NCBI GenBank assembly: GCA_963576735.1
Contig: OY755178.1
Coordinates: 12,090,001-12,154,000 of the forward strand
Length of the DNA stretch: 64,000 nt
Direction of reading: 5' to 3'
From: Bedellia somnulentella
Lineage: Eukaryota > Arthropoda > Insecta > Lepidoptera > Bedelliidae
A program made the position numbers and the translations under genes. The notes under the pieces were generated by a model. The model did not search any database and was not told the DNA's origin. It was given only the letters and a program-made list of their open reading frames with translations. Of the stretch, positions 26,001 to 41,000 are shown one piece after another (the first letter of the stretch is position 1; each line of letters starts with the position of its first letter).

Positions 26001-29000
26001 CACACTTCTACGGCTTCTTTGTAATATCCAATATTTACATCCACATCGACATTTGTTGTTTCATCGTTATATTTGGCTATCAATAATTTTGCCTTGGCGC
26101 ATGTTTTCCTGAAATTATATAAGGTTGGACCAAATTTTAATTGTTAGAATGCAAGTTGTCGATATCTGTTCAAGCGAAATATTTATGTACAGAAACGTTG
26201 AAGATATATTATCAAACTATAAACTTTCTAAAATAAGAGTATCGAACCAAATCAAAATTGATAGTCTCTGCTAACTCATATGGGAATAAATGGTTTAAGA
26301 TAATGAAGTGTTCACAATCTGCCAATGATAAATAGACTTTCTTTGCTTAAGTAAAAAATACAACAGAGCCCGGAACTCTCAATTCAAGCCGTAAACGATA
26401 ATATCGTCGATATAATACCTATGAAGATATCGTTGGATTTGTTTAAAAGCACCATGTATCATGCATAAGGGTCAGAAAAGATACGGATGATATTATCGTT
26501 TTCGGTTTAAAGAGTAGACCCCCTGAATCTGAACTGAATTCAAATTGAGAACGGTGGCAGAAAACATCGTAACGAAACCAACATGGCTAAGTTTATATTT
26601 GTTTTGTGATACTATATGCGTACGTAGCCCCAAGAAAATTTTATCATGTGAGATGCAATTAGGTACTAAGTCGATACTCGGAGCACCGGATGTGAAATTG
26701 TCAATTTATGTTCCGCACCAGTTGCTGCCTTCGTTTCGTATATTTCTTTGTCTAAGGTAAGAAAGACTCGATAGTTTAAAAACCAAAATTTCATCCGTAG
26801 CTCTTCTAACTTCTAGTAACATATATTTCAGTCGCGCTCGCACCTTACTGGTTGATATGATGACGCCTTTGTTCATTGCGATATTCGACGAGTTCCAATG
26901 ATATCTCCTTAGTTGTCATCTGTCCTGGTTATTGTCATACGATATCAAACCTTTTTCTATACGTTAATTGACCTTATAGATTGCTAGTGCGACACCAATG
27001 TAGGAGATGTGACATATTCGGATGAAATTACCGTAATCTTACTACCAATTATACCCACGATCTTACCTCTGTTCCTGCGTCAAACCACTCAACTCGGGAT
27101 ACCCATCGTCAAGTCCTCGTCTCAAAGTGGTGAAAGCTTGTTCCTGCTGACCTCGAGCCCAGTACATCTTGGCTTTCTCTATGAATAACTCTGCGGGCTT
27201 GTACTCTTCTGCGTTTAGAATGTACATGTATGACTGAAATGTTTATGTAAAGTGATGATTGATGATTTGACTGTCTATTTTAAAGTCCAAATTTTGATTA
27301 AATAATACTTTAGATACACAGTTCCGTACAAAATCTAATCAATTTATCGATCTTACCGAGACTTCCTGTTATCATTTAATGTTACATACATAAACTCACG
27401 GCCATAAATCCGAGAAAAGGGTACCTAGAGCTTCAGAGCTAGAATTTTATATTACTAAAAATATATAACGCATTCATTAAACACCGCATAATGATTGAAA
27501 TATACTAGAAAATAAACCAAAAACTTTTGAAAAAAAACAGTTAATTTTCTTGCCGCCATTACGCTACGCATTCAATTGTGGTCGCTGATTGAATGAGATC
27601 AAAACAAGGCCTAACTCCAATTATGACATGATTTATCTTGCAACACTTTTTGGCAACTGAACCTACCTAGTATTTATGATCAAAGGGTCTAATAGTTCGA
27701 AAATTATACAATTACCAATTACATAAATATTGTGTATATCATTTTAAAGAGTAAAAGGCAATATACGATTTAGTTACCTGTTGGAAAATGCTGGCTTTCC
27801 TCGCCTGCTTAGCGCTTTGCAACCAAAGATCTCCGATACACGATTTTAATTTGTCGGCGGTATATGGATGGCTAGGTTGCAATAGTTCCTGTAAACAAGG
27901 AATAACTTATGAAGCATTAAGTTGGTTTTCGAATAAGTCGCTTTACGTGTGATAATCGTGCGTGATCATACCGTATGACTAAATGTGTTCGCGCCGGATC
28001 ATACATACATACATATACTCACGGCTATAAATCCCTAGAAGGGGTAGCCAGATCTAAGAAATTAGAAATGCCTCAGCCACTTTTGGAAACTTGAGTAGGG
28101 AAAAGATGGTAAAGTAAAAGTTGTTGGTGGTGGGTCTCCAACCGCATCGCCAAAAAATCATCGCGCCGGATCGTTCACAGTAATTAGGTTTTTTGTAAAG
28201 TGTTTTTGCTGGCAACAAATTTTTGTATAATAATGTATGCGTAATTTGTTTTTTACTTGAACACCTCATGTGGGGATTATTACTAATCAACTAAGCAAAA
28301 CAAAAGCTCAGATGGCAGAGCGAAGGGTCGTAGGTTCGAGTCCTGCTGGTGTCGAATTTTTTTGTTTGCTTAATTGATTAGTAATAATCCTAACATGAGG
28401 TTTTAATGTAAAAAACAACTTATGTATACATAATTATGTGATACTAAGGCGTTCTCAACACTCGCATTATATCTGGAAAGATAGACGATTGGCTTGCAGA
28501 GTTGTAACGATTCGGCAATAGATGGCGCTAACATTAGTAAAAAAGGTGAAAAGAAACAAATACAAATTTTCGCGCCAGTGGTCACTCGATACCATAGCTC
28601 AGTTGGCAGAGCGATGGGGATGTGTACCCGTGGTAGTAGGTTCGAGTCCTGCTGGTGTCGAAATTTTTTTGTTTGCTTAATTGATTAGTTATTGTATAAT
28701 AATTCAAAACTATTAGGTACGGCAACACCAATCTCAATCAACTGCATCGGCCTATGGTGGTATTTCAACGAGCGGGTTTTTTTTTTCCTGGTGGTGCGCT
28801 CATTGATTTATATAAGACCTATAGATGTACTAAAAAAACCGTAGATAAGTCATGCGCGCTCAAAACTGGCACTTAAAAAACAGGCTAAATGGCTCAATCA
28901 ACTTTAGTCGTACACTAGCTGCCGTCGCGATCGTTCACTTATTTTGGCGTGTTTATCAAAATAATCGTGAATGCCGATGGTGTAATGAGATTTTGCACAA

Positions 29001-32000
29001 ACTATAGTAGAAAAACCACTAAAAGTAACGAGATTACTTATCATTCGTAAGTATTATAAATTTTCAACGTTTTAATTATAATTTATAATAAATTAGGCGT
29101 AGTAAGACTAAAGTAATCAAAGTGTCCGGTGGGACATTCGTAATAAAGAGGTTACGTGTATACTCCTTTATTTGTTTTTGTAACATGTTTTTTGTATGTC
29201 ACGAATATCTATTTTCTTTCTTTATTATTTTTACAAGTGTACTCTCCTATAGTAAATGCCGGTGGAAAATGTTAAAGTTATTATTATTTTAGGTGTGAAG
29301 TTTCTAAATATACTTTATTAATAAATACTATTACTTGTATTTCTTAAGTTTTAACTTTTCTTGCCGCCGTATTGAAATAATAGTTTTAGTAAAAGCTTTT
29401 TTATACATTGATTTGACTGATACTTTCTAAAATAGCCAGGTTTATGTTAATTCAGTGATTGTAAAATATAGGTAATTTAGTAATTAAGCACTAAATTAAA
29501 TACTTTTTTCATATATTTTTTTTTACAAAACTCGTTTTTTTATTTTCATCTGTTTTACTCCAACCGCTCTCAGATAAGTGATCGTGTCGCATCTGATTAT
29601 GAAGGTACTAACTAAACAGGAGAAATCGCGCACTCACAAAAATATGGTACACAATAGTGCAATTTATTACCTTGCAATAAAGCTTAATGAACTGTCAAGC
29701 AGAGAAACGTCCTAGAACGAGAGCCCGAACTAGAGGAGTGTGTCCCGCCCGCGTGGTTGCCAGTCGGGATTAAGTTCAAAGAAAAACAAATTTAAACTTA
29801 TTTATAGGGAATATTTTATAAAATGCAGGTTATTAACTATTCCTTTTTAAAAAAATGTTTTAATTATTTTCAACTTCTATCAACTTAGATAAATTATTTA
29901 TTAACTTTGATAATAGGTAAAATTATATTTACCAACACAAGGTCACCCTACTTAAAACGAGACACAGTTAACTAGTCAGTCATCCTTGTTCAGGACACTT
30001 TAAGACGCCAGTGCGCATTCCTGTTTAAAAAGTAATTCCATGCATCTGATCTAAATTATTCTTTGTCAAGCGGTCGTCTTAAGGCCATATTTCACGTTGG
30101 TGCAGAGAAAATATGTTTATCTTTTTTAGCACTTGCTATGAGATGTGCTATCTCGCTTACATTTCAAATATATTTCTTGGTGTGTTGTTTGGATATATTT
30201 CTAGTGGTGTGCGTTTATCTGCTGCAAACGGTGCCACTCGTAAGCGCCGGTTTCCTCGTAAAAATCCTATCTAACGTTTTTAGTACATCTATGATAAGAC
30301 CTAATCTCGTCAAAAACCCTTAAATTTTTAAATGACATGAAAAAATATCAATACAATTTTCAAACCACAAACTGAAAACAATATTCACGTGTGCTTGTTT
30401 TAAGAGTATCCTACGCAATCGCAACAAAGGCTCGACAGTGCGCACGTCAAACTGTGCTACTGACAATCTACGTCGTCATTCGTCGAGTAGCTGGCTTATA
30501 ATGGTCACACTTTCATCATTACCATCACAATTCATACAATTGTCTCTTGTTATCGTATATAATATACTGTAATAATAATATTACCTGTGCTTGTTGTAAG
30601 AGTATCCTCCGCAATCGCAACAAAGGCTCGACAGTGCGCACGTCAAACTGTACTACTGACAATCTACGTCGCCATTCGTCGAGTAGCTGGTTTATAATGG
30701 TCACACTTTCATCGTTGCCATCGGGGTGAGATTTTAACCTGAAAGTGACAATAAAAGTATAGTTCTTAGTTAGAGACAATAAATATGGAAGTTCTTAATT
30801 TGAGACACTAGAGAATAGAAAAAAGAATATTAAAGCTTCAATTAGGATTATGGCACCGCCTTAAATCGTGGACCACGAAACCACGCCCTAAATATATAAA
30901 GGAGATTTGTTGAAATTAAGTAGTTTACTAATAAGATGACTCAAACAACGAAAAGTTAAATATTTCATCCTTAATTGTTTATTATATCAACTACAATAGA
31001 GTATTAGTGTTATAAAGAAGTATTTGCGTGGTCAAATACGTGTGATAATAAGTGTGATAGTATGCACTTTTAACCAAAAAAAACTTACTTCCTCAACATT
31101 TCCTCAGCGTGCTCAGCTTCAATAACAATATGCAATCCAAGTACACTTTGATATCCACTTCTTAGCGCACTCTCCCCTTTAGTCTCTCCATCCATTTGAG
31201 ACAACAACCTTGCCATTCCGTCTTTACATGCAGTTTGGAATACATCGTGCTCTTGTGCTCTGTATGCCAGTAGTATTTTACCCATTAACAGGCCCCAGTT
31301 TTCGTGAGATGCAGGCTGGTGACGAGATAAATTGATTAGATTTCATTGTAATAATATATTTATTTCTTAAGTTTATGTGTAACTTTCATTAATCGTTGGT
31401 TTAAAAGTATGAAAATCAGTGTACAAGCTGAAAGGGCAAAAGATAGTAAAATGAAGGATAGAAAAGAAGTGTGGGGATGGGTAACCAGCCACATCGCCCA
31501 ACAATCAACTGAAAAGTCGCCTCTTACGACACCCGTGGAGAGACTTGGGTTAATGCTATTCTAAGCCGATACAACACAGTTATAGTAAATAGCAATTTTA
31601 TGAAATAAGCAATAAAAATAACAAAATTTCCTTAAATGGTTGAGAAACTCATGATGCTAAGCACGGTTACCCCTTTAAGGACAATAACCGTCCATTTAAG
31701 ACGACTACCTTGCCATTCCGTCTTTACATGCAGTTAGGAATACATTGTGTTCTTGTGATCTGTATGCTAGGAGTATTCTACCCATTAACAGGCCCCAGTT
31801 TTTGTGGGACGGAGGCTGGTGGAAAAGTGAATAAAAATAAAGAATAAATAAAGGAAAGAAAAATTTCGACACAGGCGGGATTCGGAAGAAGAAGAATTTC
31901 GCGCTGGCAGCCATTGACACGGTAGCTCAATTGGCAAGAGCGACGGGGGCGTATACCCGAGGTCGCGGGTTCGAATCCCGCCTGTGTCGAAATTTTTCTT

Positions 32001-35000
32001 TCCTTTATTTATTCTTTATTTATTAGTAATAATCCCAACATGAGGTTTTCATGAACAAAAAGATTTAGAAAAGTGAATATATTAGTTAGAACTATTTTTA
32101 CAATCTTGTGATATTACTTAAAGTCATAATTTTAATTCAGTAGTCTAAACGCGTGTTTTGTATATAAAGTTAATTTTAAGAAACGCATATTTATATGTAT
32201 AGTGGAATTCACATAGACTTTGAAATAATTTAGAACAATATACGTTACAGACTACTTCGGAAGTAGTTAAACTGTGTGCCAACCGTTGTTTTATTGGCCA
32301 AAGAACATTAAAACAATAAAGGTGAAATAAATATAAATTAAACATATAAATTAATTAATCGTTGGCAGAGCGATGGGGGCGTATACCCGAAGGTCGCGGG
32401 TTCGAACCCCGCCAGTGTCGAAATTTTTCTTTCCTTTAATAACATCTTTTATTTATGAGTACTAATCCCCACATGAGGAATTCATGTCAAAAAACATTAA
32501 ATTATAAATTAAACATTTTAACATGTGCAACGAGTAAATTGCTGTTTATATTCCTTTACAAATCAGAATACTCACAACATTTTTCTTCACCAAATCGTCA
32601 AGCTGTTCAAATCTGCCGAGTCTCCACAAAGGTTCAGCAGCTAATTCCATCATGGTTTCGTCAGAACATTCGTGTTCACTCAACAATCTGTATGCTGTAA
32701 ACGGTTGGTCGAGACCGAGATAGCAGTCTATCATTCCCTGGAATTATATGAGTGAATCACATGGTGGAACATAAAACAAATACTGTTTTATGAGCACAGT
32801 ACACACTATTTTAAAGTTTGGCAGTCTATTTTATTACTAATAAGAATATCTTTTAATGAGTACAAAGAAAGCTCTGTTAAATAGTTTCCTCAAAACCTAC
32901 AGGTATACTTTTCAAATCGACAACAATAATTTCGACGTTACCTTTTCTATTTGCTTGTATATTAATTCGTGTCGGACTCAACGCTTCGATGGTCAAAAGA
33001 AGTTTATAACAGAAGTAGTTATAGAAAAGTTATAATAACTAATCGATAAAATCAGCGACAACTATGGAATATAAAGGATCTGAATCTTTGTTAATTATCG
33101 ACACAGAAATAAGTTTTGATTGGGGTTAGAAAAGATAAGGATAAAATTATCGTTGTCTGTTTGAAGAGTAGACCTCAAATAGTGCATAATATAGTAACCA
33201 AACCATAATATTGTTGTCTCTATAAAACAAAACATACCTGTAAACTATGTCTATCTAATGGACCTTCCTGCGCAAGTCTCTCGTAACAAAGTGCGGCATC
33301 TTGCAATCGGCCAGCCACTACTTGAGCTAAGATTAGCTCCTTCAATGACGGTTCCGATCTTTTGATGTTCAGAATGCCTGAAAAAATATGTTTTTGATAC
33401 ATACACATTTTATAGCAAAGATTGTTTAAGCTTGTTTAGGTGTCAGTTGACCATGAAATTCAGAGTAAGCGGTTCTTTGATGAATCAATTAAGGGACAAA
33501 TTTCTACACACCCATCAAGACAACCATCAAGTTACTGGCGTTTATCATTAAAAAAACTACATTTCATAGATAATTTATATACGTGATACCACAAAAATTG
33601 TTGTGATAAACATATTGTTTGTGAGAAATTTGTGACAGGGGCATAAATAATGTTAAAATTTCAATTGATAATATTTAAATTAATACTAAATAGTACTGAA
33701 ATCATGACAATTAATATTATAGTAGTTTCCCTACTTACGTTTTAAAACTGGCTAAATAATTTCTTATTCTGAAGATCTGGCTACCCTTTAACCCTTTTTT
33801 GCGATTTATAGCCATGAGTATATGTAAGTATCTATGTAAGGCAACACAACACATCGATTATTTAAATACCTGCAACAGAATCTGGTTCATCAAGCAAAGC
33901 ATATATCTCGGCTAAAAACGGGAGCTGTTCTTGCATTTGGTTCTTATTTCCTTCCATATAGAGTTCCAAATACTGCAATGATCGTTCAAACTCGCCGCAC
34001 ATGAAATTGCCACGAGCTATTGCCAGCATGTCGAACTTTTGTAGGAAACTTGAAATTGTCCTGAAATAAATAGTGTTATAAATAAAACATGTACATAATT
34101 ATGTTACAAAAAACTTTGTTTCTTAACCGAACTGATGTGAAGAAGTACTATACTATTCCTAGTCCATAGATAGATAAAATTAACCAGCAAAATAATGATT
34201 GTTTTTACTGGTTACTATATTCCCCCGTATATTTTCTTGCACTATTGCATGTAGCTAATAACACCTAAAGTGCCCAAACCTTTCACGACAATACCTATGT
34301 TGGCCCACTACAGGCCATCGCCACTGGGTATAGGGGTAATGGCATGGCTTGATGGACAATTGCCAGTATTGGCGCGCCATCGTAAAGTTGACGGTTTTTT
34401 TGGCATACATCAAAGGAATCGTGGTCTGTGTATGCGCTCGTGTTCACATATTCAACCATTGTTTAGTTCAGTTCGCCGCTGACCGCTGATAGGGACTTAG
34501 GTTTCTTTGCAATAAACATAACATAACATAAACGTTCACGCCGAATATCCCCGAAGGGGTTGGCAGAGGTACTAATACTTTTGAACATCACGTGACTTTG
34601 TCACGTGGTGTTCAGAGTACCCACGTTTTGCATGGACAGTGTACTGACGTGATAGGGGGCAGGCCTATCGCCGCATTTTTGCAATAATTGGTGATAATTT
34701 TGGCAAAATGTATTTGTAATCAGTATATGACACTATAATTACCTAACATACATACATATACTCACGCCATTAGTTCCCATTGGGGTGGGCTGAGACTATC
34801 GATCGCAACTTTGTACGATCCTGGCAAACCTCCCTAGCTTTAGTTGCATCAATCAACCTTTTCATACATGCTCTTTTATTCTTCATACTATGAAAGCCTG
34901 CCTTTTTGAGCACATTCAATTTGATCCAAATGTGACCTCCAAGGTCATCCTCTACAAACTTTACCATCCACATTAGCTCTATAGATCTCCTATACCAATT

Positions 35001-38000
35001 TATTATCACCCATGTGCCACTGTGTGGTGAGGTGATCGTGGCTGACAGAATTATCAAGTGCCAAAAAGACCTATAATTCGTCGTTGTGTACTAGCGCCTT
35101 TAAATTGTTAAAGATCATGGATGGATTTACTATTCAAAGCTAAAACAAAAAAAAAACGAAATATATATCCAACTTTCTAATTCCTTAAAAGGATGGTTTG
35201 GTCAATAGTTCCCACTATTTTGTTAATGACAGGTCATGCCAACAGTATTCTGACAGAAATAACGCAAATCCTTGGTCTCAGTACTTTGTTTAAACAGTTA
35301 CATCATTTTTTTTGCTTGATTGTGTAAGTTTATACCTTTTGGACACAGTTTACAACCAAGACTATTGATTCAATAAGATTAACAATGAAACGTAGACGAA
35401 AATACGCACAACAAATGTTAAGACCAGTCATACTATCATTGACAAATTCATGAGAGATAGTACTTACTTATAATTATCATTTTGTAGAGGATGCTGTTTA
35501 GAATGACACCATTCCAATAACCATCTATTCAAAAAGTCCAACAGTGTGTACACCATTTTACTGCATTTGCTCTGAAATGAAAATGATAAATTTTGATAAT
35601 TATGAACATTTTGGTCGGAAAAAAGGCTAAGCAACATCATCATCAGCCAAAAGGCGTTAACTGCTGGACATATCAAATATGTCTCGATTTACTCATACTG
35701 TAATACTCTGGGTAGATCTTACAGAAGGTGGATCGACGTTTTGATGAAGGTCACTGGAAGCCAAAAGTAAGAAATAATCTCTACACGACGTTTATTGGAT
35801 GAATAATGATAATATTGATAAATAAATAGAAAAATATACGAACCTGATTCCCTTCTTCAGCTTGCACAGAACTAACGCTAGGACTCATTCGTATGTGTCG
35901 GAGAAGTTTGTATTTAGTACGATCAGGCCGACTTGTATTGTCGTTTTCGAAATTTTCCAAACCTAGAAAAATATTAATTATAAATATCTGTACTAGTAGT
36001 GAACTGTATTAGAATACACACTGTTAAAGTATGCCAAACAGGTGTTCCGCAGAGGTTTTACTTAATCTAAGAAATTAAGTATAACATAAATTACCAATAA
36101 CAGCAAGCATTTCTTCCTGTATATACTGCGCATTATTCTTCGACATAATAGCATGTAGTAGTACGTAGGGTAGAAAGAGAAAGAGCGTTCTGACGTCTCG
36201 CCGCATACTCGGGTGGACTGTACGTAAGAGTTCGCGGATGCTTTCGGATTCAATTAGTTGAATTAACTGGCCTGCCCAACTGTAAGATAAACGGTGGTTT
36301 TATTAGGTTGGTAAATTTCATTTTTAATAATAGAAAATAGAGAAAAGATATCTATAATAAATATATTTATAATAGAATGTTAAGTAAAAGCACTCTCGTA
36401 TTCACCATAGAGCTAACAGTAATGTTTACTAATTAAAATAAATTTACTATTAAAATAAATTAATAGAACTCTTGCTCGGGTTATTAAGCCTTCAATATCA
36501 CAAAACAAAATAGATTTATTGATTAGTCGACTTCAACGTAATGAAGGATCGTTTTCAACTATGTAGACAAACAACTTGATGACAGCATTGGAAAACCTAT
36601 GAACTTGAACGGAGAAAGACCAGTTTTGTGGAGACCTATCTCGATCAATAGGCGTTATTAGCTAGTCTAATCTAATTATAAACCAGACCTGCTGACTATA
36701 AAGATTTAAGCTAAAAACCAATCATATTCTATAGTACATCAAACTCAAATCAGTATAAAAAAAAATTTGTTTTCTTACTAACTTGCTTCTATAACGCAAC
36801 GCATATTATATGCATAGCACCATCAAAATCATAATTCGTTTAAAACTTACTTATCTTAAAGGGAATATTTTTGGTTGGTTGTTCTATTACTTATATTATT
36901 ACATTTGACTCTTGAGTCAGAAGCGGTGGAAAAATCCACAGTACTGATGTTTTGAAAACCACTAATTGATATAACATACAAATTTGAGGCATGAACATGA
37001 TAATCCAATGGGTAGAACACCCGCCTGAACAGAAGGGTGTGAGTTCCAATCCAGGGTCAGGCCTACACCAATTTGTCTTTTCTAAAGTCATATGTGTGGC
37101 TAATTTATCATGGTTGTTAACGGTGAGGGAAAACATCGTGAGGAAACCCACATGGCCGACTTGTACTTAGCCATGTGACAGTGTATTCGTACAAAACGGC
37201 GATAGGCCTGCCCCCTATCACGTGAATGCACTGTCTAAGCAAAACGTGGGTACCTACTTTGGACACTAGGTGGCGCTGTCACTTGTTGTTCAGAAGTAGT
37301 GGTTCCACTGCCAACCCCTTCGGGGATAAAACGTGGGTACCTACTTTGGACACTAGGTGGCGCTGTCACTTGTTGTTCAGAAGTATTGGTACCTCTGCCA
37401 ACCCCTTCGGGGATAAACGGCGTGAACGTTTATGTTTATATGTTATGTTGAAGCATTGAGTATATGCAATTGTACTTACTTATGGGCCCATTCCAAGAAC
37501 GTAGTTGCATATGCTGATCCAAACAGTGGGTGAGCTTTTTTTGACTGGGACGGGTATGCTAGGGTGTATCTGGAAAATCATTAAAAAAAACAAAAACTTA
37601 CTATAAAGTATTACTTAGTTCATTAAATGGAAAATTAATTAATTAATTTAGATAAATTTTCTGATATGTTTGAACAATTGAAATTAGCAGTCGATCTTTA
37701 ATTGAATAGCAAGACAATAAATTCATGTTTTTTCTCAGCACTATTTTGTTAAGTGGTGCGATGCGAAACACGAAAAAATATATGGTTAGTGATAGTATTG
37801 TATAGCATGATATTTACTATATTGCTCTATCAGAAGAAGCTTTACTTTGTCAGTGGGCAACGTTTGATTGTATTCAATAAAGTAGAATCAAGTACAATTT
37901 GCTGTGATAATATAATTTGTTGTAAAGTGTTGGACCACATCTGGCCGCACGGAATCGCCTATTTCCGTCGTCTTTTCGCTTTCTGTCGTTCAAAACTGCC

Positions 38001-41000
38001 ATTTGCTAGACCGAGTAAGAGCAGCATAATGCGATAGCACGCCGCGGAATTCTCGAGGCGATCGCACTATGCTTTCTGTCTCGGTCTAGCAAATGGCAGT
38101 TCTTGCGACGAATAAAGGCGATTCCGTGCTGCCAGATGTCCAACCCATGTGAGCCAGACAGCAAAGCTCGTGAGGCTGAGAAAAAAACATTATGACAACA
38201 TAATTTTAATGTTTTTTGACATGAATTCCTCATGTGGGGATTATTACTCATAAATAAAAGATGTTATTAAAGGAAAGAAAAATTTCGACACTGGCGGGGT
38301 TCGAACCCGCGACCTTCGGGTATACGCCCCCGTCGCTCTGCCAACTGAGCTACAGGGTCAGTTGGCATCCAGCGCGAAATTTCTCTATCCTTTGTTTCTT
38401 TTTTACACGGGGCGTATACCCGAAGGTCGCGGGTTCGAACCCCGCCAGTGTCGAAATTTTTCTTTCCTTTAATAACATCTTTTATTTATTATGACAACAT
38501 TTCTGAAAAATACTTGTACGAGATATTGATTAGTTAAGGCGAAACAAGATTAAAAGCAGATAATATCAACAATGATTATTTGTATGTAGACGAACCCTGG
38601 GAGGTATTTGTGTAAGCGAAACTAAACTAGAGGAAATAAAAATATCTGTCTACAAGACACAGGTACGGTGATAAAAAGATACATAGATTATTTATAAAAC
38701 TATACCTGGAGCTTAGAAGAGGAAATAAAATTTGATGCATATGCTCCGGAAAACTGTCCCATACTTCTTTTTTGTTACCATTTGGTGAGATATTGTATAT
38801 TTTCAATATTTCTTGTATAGTCAAGGCGTAGCAGTCCATGTTCTGGAAAAAGCGAAACATAATTAAGGCTGTTTTTCCTTCCTTCGAAACCTTCCTTATT
38901 TTAGCACAAGTTTTATCTATATTTAAACCCTCTAATAAGTATATTTTATACTTCTGATAGATTATAACGTCAACCTTAACTGATGTCCACTCTTGATAAC
39001 AGACTATGAGTTTTATTTTATGTGATAAGTATGACGATTAATGGAATAGACCTTTTCAATAGAATAACTAACTTTAAACTTAGGACGAGTTTTTAATGGA
39101 ATCTAACTTTAAACTTGCTGATACACACAAGAGAAAAAGTTACCTACAGCTTGTCTTATGATTATTTTAATAAATGTGAATCAGAGCCAATTTCAATTGC
39201 TTTAATCTCACCATAGTATCCTTTTCATATTGAAACGCTCTTGTCAACTCCATCAAAGCAGTAGCCGCATAACAATCTTCACTAATAGAAAACGCAAACG
39301 GTGATCTGTCCGGTTGTACGTACTGCCTTGGTAAATGAGCAGCTTCGATTGCGCCCAACTGCCCCAAACATGAACCACTGGCTAAGCTAACTTCTGGATT
39401 ATTGTCTTTACAACCTGAAAGAGATATAGATTAATTGGCATTAGGCTAGCTGTATAAACGTTTTGTTGAGAATGTTTTTTTTGGTGGAAAACAACCTCTC
39501 GAAGATGTGAGAGTACCTATTGGTTATACCTAAAAAAAGTGTAAATAGGCTAAGAATAGCACTGAGCCGAAAGAGGTGACTTACGGTATTAGTCTTTTTA
39601 AGTGATTGTTTGGCGAAACAGTTTCCAACATTTTACATGCCTTTCTCTACTCAATTTACAAAAAAAACTCATGAAATTCAGATTCTGAAGTCTCTAATGG
39701 ATTTATAGTTTATGTAGGTATGTATGTGGAGTACATCTGCGTATGTACGTATCAATATATCAGCAGTTTAGAAAGTGTGATTTAATCGTTGTTATAAGTG
39801 ACAACATTCTAACATTTAATCCACTATCTATTTTAATTTTATTACAATTTTTTTCATTGTTTTACAGGTTTTTTTTATTAAATTTATACCTGTACAATTT
39901 TTAACACTTACCAACAAGTAGTCTATCAATTAATTCAACAATGACAGGATCAATGGTTTTTCCTCCAAATATGGCTTTGTGGATTTCAGTCCTGTCATTT
40001 TTGAGGATCTTCGCCAGATGTAAAAACGCATACGATTTTATTACGGGAATGTCTTGGTTCAGGTATTGGAGATACCATCTTATTTTATCAGGAAAACTTT
40101 CGGGTTGTGTCCGTTTTAAATGTCTATTTATGACCATTTTAACTCTATCAGATATCTTCGTGTCTTCCAAAAAGAACAAGTTAGATATGTGTGAACTCAG
40201 CAAGTTTTCATTGTTTAGAACTAGATAGTGAAATATCTTATTTATATCATTGGGAGCATATTCAAATTGGTGTAGTAGTGAGACGGCTAAATTGGAGAGT
40301 AGTGGTCCGAGAGACATGGTGTCTATATTATGTATGAACGCGCTCCACGCCGCTGCTACTATTTTCGGAAACTCCTTAACCAGTGTCATTGCGGACCTCA
40401 ATGTAGCCAAAACTTTGAATCTGAGAGGAGTTAAATACTTCACCCCCATCAGGTTCATAATATCTGGGAAACTTTGTAAGGCCTTTCGTTTTACCGAGAG
40501 GGCGACTTTTGCATTGACCAGCTTGTGATCAAAGTAGGCCAGAACTCCTAGGAATTTTGGTTGCAGAAAATCTGCTACCTGCGATGTTGTCATGGTCATG
40601 CTCCCATTTGGAGTAGAAACGTCGGGATCATGGCATGCTAAGTATCGACATGCATTGAGCACTTTCTCAGGATTGCAGCAATATTGCAAAAGAAATTCGG
40701 TGAGAATAACCCTAAAATGCCTTCTTATCAAATTCAACACTGTCATTTTTGTCATCCGCTCTATAAGGTTAAAGCATTTCTTTGCAACACCCTCGTCTTC
40801 AAATAAATATATGTACGTGTACACATGAGGAAATCTCTCTATAAGAAAATCTGCCACTGAACATTGAACTAAGGATGCTATTTCTTCAATGATAGAAGGT
40901 ACTTCTCTAATCGTGACGGAATAAGGTATTAAATATGGCAGAAAATGGTGCACATCCTTTGAAATAAAATCTCTGTAACCAACAAATCCAAAAGCTCTCA

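Noticed and set aside
30063..30323. 86-codon hydrophobic plus-strand frame as a membrane peptide gene
   Set aside because: No splice, promoter or family support; Leu/Ile/Phe bias is expected in AT-rich DNA.
28590..32430. Functional tRNA genes
   Set aside because: A and B boxes are present, but the anticodon stems do not pair properly, no intact acceptor stem is seen, and copies are tied to shared repeat arms, so they are retroelements.
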